DNA from: an uncultured Methylobacter sp.
GTDB taxonomy: Bacteria; Pseudomonadota; Gammaproteobacteria; Methylococcales; Methylomonadaceae
NCBI GenBank assembly: GCA_903831545.1
Contig: CAIKYI010000550.1
Location: 1 to 11,123, forward strand
Direction of reading: 5' to 3'
DNA length: 11,123 nucleotides
Positions 6,058 through 11,123 of this stretch are shown in pieces. A program made the position numbers and the translations under genes. The notes beneath the pieces are model-generated. The model had not been told where the DNA came from. It saw only the letters and a list, made by a program, of their open reading frames with translations, and made no database searches. Every line of letters begins with the position of its first letter. Positions within the stretch are counted from its first letter, which is position 1.

Positions 6058-6852
6058 CTATTTCAAATTTTCAGTAACATGCGGCTCAATAAGCTGATAC
6101 AGAATTTGATGCATTTTGGGGCTTCCGGCAATCACGTTACCTGATTCCAGATAATTATCATTGAAAGAAAAATCGGTAATCACTCCGCCCGCCTCTTTTA
6201 CCAATAAAATACCGGCTGCCATATCCCATTCCATCAGACCTATCTCCCAAAAACCATCCAGACGTCCGGCTGCCAGATAAGCCAAATCGAGAGCCGCAGC
6301 CCCGGCACGTCGAATACCTGCCGAATCGGTAGCAATTGAACGAAACATGCCCAAATAGGCGCTCATGTGCAAATCGGTTTTAAAGGGAAAGCCTGTGCCA
6401 ATTAATGCGCCTTTAAGGGTGGTTTGGTTGGTTACCCGAAGCCGACGACTGTTTAGCATCGCTCCGCCACCCCGTTTGGCGGTAAACAATTCATCGCGCA
6501 AGGGATCATAAACAACCCCAACTTCAAGCCTGCCTTTATGCTTCAAGGCAATAGAAACTGCGTATTGCGGGAAACCATGCAAAAAGTTGGTCGTTCCGTC
6601 CAGCGGATCAATAACCCAGACAAAATCGTTACCTTTGTGCATGCCACTTTCTTCGGCCAAAATGGCGTGATCGGGATAAGCGGCCTTGATAATGCTGATG
6701 ATTTCCCGTTCAGCCATGCGATCAACTTCGCTGGCGTAATCATTTTTACCTTTTTGATCGATCTGTAAGCGACCGATATTATCTGAGGAGCGGAGTATCA
6801 TGTCGCCTGCGCTTCTTGCGGCACGGACGGCAGTATTTAACATGGGTTGCAT
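6058..6852 (-). CDS. suhB: Inositol monophosphatase family protein SuhB
   Basis: SuhB is a Mg-dependent inositol-1-monophosphatase. In E. coli it also joins the Nus factor rRNA antitermination complex. With the start at 6852 the protein has 264 residues (E. coli 267) and begins MQPMLNTAVRAAR, matching the family N-terminus MHPMLNIAVRAAR. The metal ligands are E67 (LAEES), D82 and D85 in the WVIDPLDGTTNF block, and D210 in WDMAAGILLVKEAGG. The frame is open further upstream to a TTG at 6912 (20 extra residues), but those residues are not family-like. No clear Shine-Dalgarno precedes 6852. Instead an AGGAG sits about 45 bases upstream, before a six-codon mini-ORF (6881-6861) that ends eight bases before the suhB ATG. 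It is divergent from trmJ, the usual arrangement next to the isc genes. Confidence 0.95.
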   Translation of the reverse strand: MQPMLNTAVRAARSAGDMILRSSDNIGRLQIDQKGKNDYASEVDRMAEREIISIIKAAYPDHAILAEESGMHKGNDFVWVIDPLDGTTNFLHGFPQYAVSIALKHKGRLEVGVVYDPLRDELFTAKRGGGAMLNSRRLRVTNQTTLKGALIGTGFPFKTDLHMSAYLGMFRSIATDSAGIRRAGAAALDLAYLAAGRLDGFWEIGLMEWDMAAGILLVKEAGGVITDFSFNDNYLESGNVIAGSPKMHQILYQLIEPHVTENLK

Positions 6853-6959
6853 AGGCGGATTTATATAGTTGCTAAGTGCATGGACAGATATTGGCTCCTG
6901 CAATAACGGCAATCACCAGCTCAAAACAGGTGATACAGGGGCAATTACTGAAAACCGGA

Positions 6960-6965
6960 TATAAT
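6960..6965 (+). promoter_or_regulatory. Candidate -10 in the suhB-trmJ divergent region
   Basis: TATAAT lies 51 bases before the trmJ start, and the complementary strand of 6961-6966 reads TATTAT, so the same bases could serve both divergent genes. No good -35 is present on either side. Confidence 0.33.
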
Positions 6966-7015
6966 ACCAAATTTTGTGCTAAACTTAGGCTCTTTTTTTA
7001 CCCAAGGACATCACC

Positions 7016-7756
7016 TTGCTGTCTAATATAAAAATTGTACTGGTCGAAACGACGCATCCCGGCAATATCGGTGCCGTTGCCCGCGCCATGAAAAACATGA
7101 AAATGCATAACCTCTATCTGGTTGCGCCCAAGATATTTCCAAGCGCCGATGCAACCTCCAGAGCTTCCGGGGCTGATGACGTATTGGCAAAAGCGATTGT
7201 TTGCCCGACCCTGCAAGAAGCCATTGCCGACTGCCAACTGGTAATCGGCGCCAGCGCCAGGGGTCGAACTATCAGCTGGCCGGAGCTGTCGCCTCGGGAA
7301 TGCGCTGAAAAAGTGTTAATCAATGAACCCGGCAATAAAGTTGCTATCGTTTTTGGCCGTGAAAATTCAGGTTTAAAAAATCACGAGCTAGATCTTTGTC
7401 ACTTTTTGCTACGTATACCCTGCAACAGCGAATACAGCTCTTTAAATATTGCCGCTGCCGTTCAGGTTGTTTGCTATGAGTTATTTGTAAGCTCGGGACT
7501 CCCCGCAAAAGAAAACATCTTTGTTGGCGATAAAGGCGAAGAATGTTTGGCATCCGCAACGCAAATGGAGTCTTTCTATACTCACTTGGCCGAAGCTTTA
7601 TCCGATATAGGCTTTATGCATCCTGCCAAATCAAAATCCATTATGAGACGATTACGTAGAATTTATAACCGGGTGCAATTGGACACCAAGGAACTGGACA
7701 TACTCAGAGGCATTTTGCGGATGTCACAAGGCCACAAAAGGAATAACGATGCTTAA
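7016..7756 (+). CDS. trmJ: tRNA (cytidine/uridine-2'-O-)-methyltransferase TrmJ
   Basis: TrmJ is a SPOUT-class enzyme that 2'-O-methylates position 32 of tRNA anticodon loops using S-adenosylmethionine. It has 246 residues, the length of the E. coli enzyme. The N-terminal block [21 protein letters not shown] and the knot motifs FGRENSGL (113-120) and [13 protein letters not shown] (139-151) are diagnostic. The C-terminal third (about 170-246) is the helical extension used for tRNA recognition. The start is TTG, supported by AAGGA eight bases upstream and by [11 protein letters not shown] aligning with the family N-terminus. Its last eight bases overlap cysE, so the two are translationally linked. 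Position between suhB and the cysE-isc genes is as in Pseudomonas and Azotobacter. Confidence 0.95.
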   Translation: MLSNIKIVLVETTHPGNIGAVARAMKNMKMHNLYLVAPKIFPSADATSRASGADDVLAKAIVCPTLQEAIADCQLVIGASARGRTISWPELSPRECAEKVLINEPGNKVAIVFGRENSGLKNHELDLCHFLLRIPCNSEYSSLNIAAAVQVVCYELFVSSGLPAKENIFVGDKGEECLASATQMESFYTHLAEALSDIGFMHPAKSKSIMRRLRRIYNRVQLDTKELDILRGILRMSQGHKRNNDA

Positions 7757-8504
7757 TCGACTAAAAGAAGATATTGCCTGCGTCTTTGAACGTGACCCGG
7801 CTGCGCAATCCATCATTGAAGTAATTACCACCTACCCTGGTTTTCATGCCATTTTGATTCACCGGCTCAGCCATTTTTTTTGGAAAGCAAAATACCGCTG
7901 GCTCTCCAGATTTATAGCCCATCTCGGCCGCTGGCTAACCGGGATTGAAATTCATCCCGGCGCAATCATAGGCAGACGTTTTTTTATTGATCACGGGATG
8001 GGGGTAGTGATAGGTGAAACAGCCATCATCGGCGATGACTGCACCTTGTATCATGGGGTAACTTTGGGCGGAACCAGTTGGGACAAGGGAAAACGCCACC
8101 CGACTTTACATAATGGCGTAGTAATTGGGGCAGGCGCAAAAGTATTGGGACCTATTGATATTGGTGAAAATGCCAGGATAGGTTCAAACTCAGTCGTATT
8201 AAAGCCGGTACCAGCCGGCACCACAGCCGTTGGAATTCCAGCCCATATTGTCGATCCCAGCAGTAAATCTGCAACAGCTGAACGCGACAAGATTGCCTAC
8301 AAAATGGGGTTTCATGCTTATGGTGCTACAACCGACGTTCCCGACCCCATCGCATACGCCATTAACCACATGCTTGATCATATCCATGCTATGGATAGAC
8401 AGATAGTAACCCTGAAAAATGCACTTAATGATGCCGGAATTAAATACACAGAGTCTCCAATATCAATACTGGACGACTGCGAAATTGAGGATGGTAATGA
8501 ATAA
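7749..8504 (+). CDS. cysE: Serine O-acetyltransferase
   Basis: CysE makes O-acetylserine from serine and acetyl-CoA, the precursor for cysteine. A short N-terminal helical region (1-65) is followed by a left-handed beta-helix of hexapeptide repeats (about 66-180). Active-site residues are D81-H82 (IDHGMG) and H117 (KRHP). [32 protein letters not shown] and [15 protein letters not shown] are typical of the family. At 251 residues it is shorter at the N-terminus than E. coli CysE (273). Instead it has a C-terminal extension of about 65 residues with a likely amphipathic helix (about 200-230). It lacks the terminal Ile that E. coli CysE inserts into CysK, so cysteine synthase complex formation is doubtful. 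AAGGA precedes the ATG. It overlaps trmJ by eight bases and sits just upstream of iscR, suggesting it supplies cysteine for IscS. Confidence 0.95.
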   Translation: MLNRLKEDIACVFERDPAAQSIIEVITTYPGFHAILIHRLSHFFWKAKYRWLSRFIAHLGRWLTGIEIHPGAIIGRRFFIDHGMGVVIGETAIIGDDCTLYHGVTLGGTSWDKGKRHPTLHNGVVIGAGAKVLGPIDIGENARIGSNSVVLKPVPAGTTAVGIPAHIVDPSSKSATAERDKIAYKMGFHAYGATTDVPDPIAYAINHMLDHIHAMDRQIVTLKNALNDAGIKYTESPISILDDCEIEDGNE

Positions 8505-8565
8505 TATACACGAGTGGCGAAACTACTTATTATCTGCCCCCCATAATCACTCTGAATTGAAGCAA

Positions 8566-8603
8566 AAAGTAATCTGCAATTAACAAGATACTTTACTATT
8601 TTT
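8566..8603 (+). terminator. Probable terminator after cysE
   Basis: AAAGT-A-ATCT (8566-8575) pairs with AGAT-ACTTT (8586-8594): nine pairs with one bulged A and a ten-base loop. ACTA and then TTTTT (8599-8603) follow. GC content is low, but position and T-run fit an intrinsic terminator that separates trmJ-cysE from iscR. Confidence 0.45.
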
Positions 8604-8641
8604 CTCGCCTCCTTTTTCACCCAAATCCTTATTCACCATGA

Positions 8642-8673
8642 ATACTTGACTAATGCGGATGGTTAAGTATAGT
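8642..8673 (+). promoter_or_regulatory. iscR promoter with overlapping IscR-type operator
   Basis: TTGACT (8646-8651) and TATAGT (8668-8673) are spaced 16 bases apart, a good sigma70 promoter. Overlapping it, ATACTTGACT (8642-8651) is mirrored by GGTTAAGTAT (8661-8670), with eight of ten positions symmetric. The left half fits the first half of the known type 1 IscR motif (ATA-S-TTGACT-A). The right half fits less well at the standard 25-base length, because the palindrome here is 29 bases. [2Fe-2S]-IscR would be expected to repress its own operon here. Confidence 0.72.
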
Positions 8674-8708
8674 AACAATATTTTAACGGAATTTATAAGG
8701 AAACTTCT

Positions 8709-9182
8709 GTGCGCTTAACTACTAAAGGCCGCTATGCGGTCACTGCAATGCTGGACTTGGCTTATCATAGCCCGGTTAAGCCAGTTACATTGACGGACAT
8801 TGCGGCTCGTCAAACCATATCACTGTCTTATCTCGAACAACTTTTTGCCCGTTTACGCAGAGCAGGCATGGTTAAAGGGGTTCGAGGCCCAGGCGGCGGT
8901 TACAAGCTATGCCGCAACACCAGTGAGATAAATATTGCTGAAATTATTACTGCTGTTGATGAGTCGCTTGATTCGACTAAATGCGGTGGTGAAGCCAATT
9001 GCCAAAAAGAACAAGCTTGCTTGACTCATGATCTGTGGATGGGGTTAAGCGATCAAATCAAAGGTTATTTGGAACAAATTTCTTTGGCAGACCTGTTAGA
9101 AAAAAATCAGGTTCAAGTCATCGCTAAAAGACAGCATCACGACTCACATCAGGCAATTGAAATTCATCAACATATCGAATAA
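8709..9182 (+). CDS. iscR: Fe-S cluster assembly transcriptional regulator IscR
   Basis: IscR is an Rrf2-family winged-helix repressor that senses Fe-S status through a [2Fe-2S] cluster. The DNA-binding region (1-65) begins MRLTTKGRYAVTAMLDLA and includes the recognition helix segment SLSYLEQLFARLR. Wing residues VRGPGGGY are at 58-65. The cluster ligands C92, C98, C104 and H107 (ACLTHDLW) are all conserved at E. coli numbering. The 157-residue protein ends in a His-rich tail (HH at 143-144, H147, H153, H155). The start is GTG, with AAGGA eight bases upstream. An IscR-like operator overlaps its promoter. iscS follows after 12 bases, so this is the first gene of the iscR-iscS-iscA operon. Confidence 0.97.
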   Translation: MRLTTKGRYAVTAMLDLAYHSPVKPVTLTDIAARQTISLSYLEQLFARLRRAGMVKGVRGPGGGYKLCRNTSEINIAEIITAVDESLDSTKCGGEANCQKEQACLTHDLWMGLSDQIKGYLEQISLADLLEKNQVQVIAKRQHHDSHQAIEIHQHIE

Positions 9183-9194
9183 TACCCGCCCAAA

Positions 9195-10307
9195 ATGATC
9201 TATCTTGATCATAACGCTGCTACACCAATAGATGACCGGGTTCTTGAGGCAATGCTGCCTTTCCTGAAAATATTTTACGGAAACCCTTCAAGCTTATATC
9301 GCCATGGCAGAGTCGTTCGTAGCGCCATTAACGGAGCTCGCGAACAGCTTGCGGAGCTGATTTCCGCCCAACCTGGTCAGATTATTTTTACCAGTGGCGG
9401 CACAGAAGCAAACAATCTTGCCCTGAGCACCCTAAAACCAAAAGCCAGACTCGCTATCTCTGCCATTGAGCATCCCTCGATAATTGAACCGGCGCTGCAT
9501 TTAAAAAACCAGGGACATGACCTTACCCTGATTAACGTGGATAAAAATGGTCTGGTTACCCAGGAAGCTATTGACAAAATCATTAACAAAAAGGTCGATC
9601 TTGTTTCGTTAATGCTGGCCAACAACGAAACCGGAGTGCTACAAAATATCGAAGACTACACTCGCCAGCTTAGAGCAGAAGGAATAAATATCCATACCGA
9701 CGCTGTGCAGGCATTAGGCAAAATACCTGTAAATTTTAACCAGCTCGGCGTACAACTGATGTCACTATCAAGCCATAAAATCTATGGCCCCAAAGGCAGC
9801 GGCGCACTGGTATTTGATAAAAAACTTATAGATATAAAGCCTCTACTATCCGGAGGAAGTCAGGAACAGGGATTCAGAGCAGGGACTGAAGATGTTCCCT
9901 CAATCGTGGGATTTGGCAAAGCTGCCGAACTGGCCAAAAACGAACTTGTAGAACGCCATGCACATTTGCTAAAACTTAGAACCCAATTAGAGCATGGCTT
10001 AAACGTAATTCCCGGCCTGACTGTTTTTGCACAACAAGTCAATCGACTGCCCAACACCATCCAGATTGGTATTGATAACATAGATGGTGAGATGCTGCTA
10101 ATGCAATTGGATCAAAAAAACATAGCCGTTTCCAGTGGTTCAGCCTGCGCTAGCGGACTAAATGAACCCAGTCCCGTTTTAGTGGCGATGGGGATTGACC
10201 CCGCCCAAGCAAAAAGTGCCATCCGCATCAGTCTGGGTAAATCCAATACCGAAACGGAAATTATTGAATTTATAAAACAACTTAAATCCCTCATCACAAC
10301 AGGATAA
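9195..10307 (+). CDS. iscS: Cysteine desulfurase IscS/NifS-type, short form
   Basis: This PLP enzyme converts cysteine to alanine and passes persulfide sulfur to Fe-S and thio-RNA pathways. Family blocks are YLDHNAATP (3-11), [12 protein letters not shown] and ANNETGVLQ. The PLP-binding lysine K195 lies in [14 protein letters not shown], and the active-site C318 in SSGSACASG, the group I loop. At 370 residues it is about 34 shorter than E. coli IscS (404). It stops soon after [14 protein letters not shown] and lacks the C-terminal tail that docks the IscU scaffold. No Shine-Dalgarno is visible before the ATG, so translation probably depends on coupling to iscR, 12 bases upstream. iscA follows after eight bases with no iscU between. 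Whether it is a true IscS or a NifS-like paralogue cannot be settled without a tree. Confidence 0.92.
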   Translation: MIYLDHNAATPIDDRVLEAMLPFLKIFYGNPSSLYRHGRVVRSAINGAREQLAELISAQPGQIIFTSGGTEANNLALSTLKPKARLAISAIEHPSIIEPALHLKNQGHDLTLINVDKNGLVTQEAIDKIINKKVDLVSLMLANNETGVLQNIEDYTRQLRAEGINIHTDAVQALGKIPVNFNQLGVQLMSLSSHKIYGPKGSGALVFDKKLIDIKPLLSGGSQEQGFRAGTEDVPSIVGFGKAAELAKNELVERHAHLLKLRTQLEHGLNVIPGLTVFAQQVNRLPNTIQIGIDNIDGEMLLMQLDQKNIAVSSGSACASGLNEPSPVLVAMGIDPAQAKSAIRISLGKSNTETEIIEFIKQLKSLITTG

Positions 10308-10315
10308 AAAATTAT

Positions 10316-10639
10316 ATGTCTATTTCCTTAACTGAAAGTGCCGCAAAGCAAATCAAAAAACAACTGGAAAATCGCGGCAAAGGCCTGGGTTTAAAGCTGG
10401 GTGTAAAAAAATCAGGGTGCTCGGGTTACGCTTACACAATTGATTACGCTGATGACCTGAACGAAAGCGACACAGTATTCGAGAACTTCGACGTTAAAGT
10501 CATCGTCGCCACAACCGATCTGGAATTTATTGACGGTATAGAACTGGATTATCGGAGAGAAGGTATTAACGAAGCATTTAAGTTTAACAACCCTAATGTA
10601 AAAGGCACTTGTGGCTGTGGAGAGAGCTTTTCTGTTTAA
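10316..10639 (+). CDS. iscA: A-type iron-sulfur cluster carrier IscA
   Basis: IscA carries and delivers Fe-S clusters to target apoproteins. The 107-residue length and the ligands C35 (SGCSG), C99 and C101 (GTCGCGESF) are exactly those of E. coli Isc[33 protein letters not shown] and [18 protein letters not shown] are IscA-like, closer to IscA than to ErpA or SufA. It starts eight bases after iscS. AGGA overlaps the iscS stop region about 11 bases upstream. It is the last gene of the operon here, with hscB, hscA, fdx and iscX missing from the following sequence. Confidence 0.93.
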   Translation: MSISLTESAAKQIKKQLENRGKGLGLKLGVKKSGCSGYAYTIDYADDLNESDTVFENFDVKVIVATTDLEFIDGIELDYRREGINEAFKFNNPNVKGTCGCGESFSV

Positions 10640-10764
10640 AAAACGGTCAATTAGCGGTTTATTCCCCCCGAAAATTAAACTGTAATTTAGTCGAGCGCTG
10701 TCAATTTACTTTAATTTAAAAAAACTTATCTGTAAAACTTCAAGCGCTGTTGTTTTTACCTAAA
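10640..10764. other. Convergent intergenic region iscA/rsmA
   Basis: No coding sequence is seen in these 125 AT-rich bases. CGGTTTA (10655-10661) can pair with TAAACTG (10676-10682), seven pairs with one wobble and a C-rich loop, a weak terminator candidate for iscA. The octamer AGCGCTGT occurs twice in direct orientation (10694-10701 and 10743-10750). On the minus strand a T-run at about 10718-10712 lies downstream of rsmA but has no strong stem before it. Confidence 0.4.
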
Positions 10765-11123
10765 TTAATCAGAAAAATCAGCATCATCTGCGTGCCCTTT
10801 TTCCAGCTCATCATTAGCCGCCAACAGATTACTTAATTTTGCATACTCTACCAACGTTATGCTTTCGGCCCTAAGCGTCGGGTCTATGTTCAAAGCCACG
10901 ATATCTTCTTCAAGAATCAGTTTTTTGAGAGAATTGCGCAACGTTTTACGCCGTTGAGAAAATGCCTGAGTTACTACCCTATTTAGTTTGGCGACATCAT
11001 TAACTAGAACAGGCGGTTGAAGATGCGGTACCAATCTAACAATAGCAGACATCACCTGCGGAGCAGGATCAAAACTTTCCGGCGGCACATAAAACAAAAG
11101 CTCGGGCAAACAATAATATTGCA
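10765..11123 (-). CDS. rsmA: 16S rRNA (adenine1518-N6/adenine1519-N6)-dimethyltransferase, 3' part
   Basis: RsmA (KsgA) dimethylates two adjacent adenines in helix 45 of 16S rRNA late in 30S assembly. Only the C-terminal 118 or so complete codons are in the window, and the gene continues past 11123. The visible part begins QYYC, followed by VPPESFDPAPQVMSAIVRL and QAFSQRRKTLRNSLKKL, the characteristic end of the methyltransferase domain and start of the C-terminal helical domain. The SAM-binding and NLPYN motifs are off the edge. A TTG at 11109 opens this frame but is internal, since conserved QYYC precedes it. The tail (EKGHADDADFSD) is acidic and likely disordered. The gene converges on iscA. 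Confidence 0.93.
   Translation of the reverse strand, partial: QYYCLPELLFYVPPESFDPAPQVMSAIVRLVPHLQPPVLVNDVAKLNRVVTQAFSQRRKTLRNSLKKLILEEDIVALNIDPTLRAESITLVEYAKLSNLLAANDELEKGHADDADFSD

Noticed and set aside
6538..6768. Plus-strand 76-codon frame within suhB
   Set aside because: It is antisense to the conserved metal-binding region of suhB, with no ribosome binding site or family resemblance.
6853..6912. 20-residue N-terminal extension of SuhB from a TTG
   Set aside because: The family N-terminus matches from MQPML at 6852 and the extra residues are not family-like; kept only as a possible alternative start.
10765..11109. rsmA fragment starting at the TTG at 11109 as a complete small gene
   Set aside because: The conserved residues QYYC lie upstream of that TTG in the same frame, so it is the interior of a gene cut by the window edge.
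1..11123. CRISPR arrays, tRNA/rRNA genes, insertion sequences, toxin-antitoxin pairs, phage genes
   Set aside because: Read through on both strands; no regularly spaced repeats, cloverleaf genes, transposase motifs or related gene pairs were seen.

Overview
The window looks like chromosomal backbone of a gammaproteobacterium. The order suhB / trmJ-cysE-iscR-iscS is the arrangement known from Pseudomonas and Azotobacter relatives. The moderate-to-low GC, the pssA-leuA linkage and the protein sequences make an aquatic or methanotroph-like lineage (Methylococcales) plausible. That last assignment is inference from general familiarity, not from a search. No tRNA, rRNA, CRISPR array, transposase, phage gene or plasmid gene is visible.

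Layout. 1-51 (minus) is the 5' tip of a gene leaving the window, probably a PilU/PilT-type ATPase. After a 333-base AT-rich gap comes an OprF/OmpA-like outer-membrane protein (385-1458), closed by two tandem terminator hairpins. Next is an unrecognised AT-rich orphan gene (about 1586-2071), then pssA (phosphatidylserine synthase) and leuA (2-isopropylmalate synthase). A dispersed-repeat-like palindrome separates leuA from a UDG-family Fe-S protein that runs directly into rimI. Convergent to rimI is suhB (minus strand). Divergent from suhB are trmJ and cysE (overlapping), then iscR with its own promoter, iscS and iscA. The last piece, convergent, is the 3' part of rsmA/ksgA (minus), cut by the window edge.

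How the genes work together. trmJ-cysE-iscR-iscS-iscA is a sulfur and Fe-S unit. CysE starts cysteine synthesis, IscS takes sulfur from cysteine, IscA is an A-type cluster carrier, and IscR is the Fe-S-sensing repressor. A near-palindromic IscR-type site overlaps the iscR promoter. The scaffold gene iscU and the hscBA-fdx genes expected next to iscS are absent here, and IscS ends about 34 residues earlier than the E. coli enzyme. TrmJ, RimI, RsmA and SuhB all touch RNA or ribosome maturation. pssA and leuA are housekeeping lipid and leucine genes.

Most of the window is ordinary. The points that deserve a second look are: an isc cluster without iscU, with a short IscS; a UDG-family protein that keeps all four Fe-S cysteines but has lost the catalytic glycosylase motif; an OmpA-domain protein whose peptidoglycan-binding Asp is Ser; mutually exclusive hairpins over the leuA ribosome binding site; a possible N-terminal extension on RimI; and the orphan ORF. 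I did not find convincing evidence of a wholly new system.
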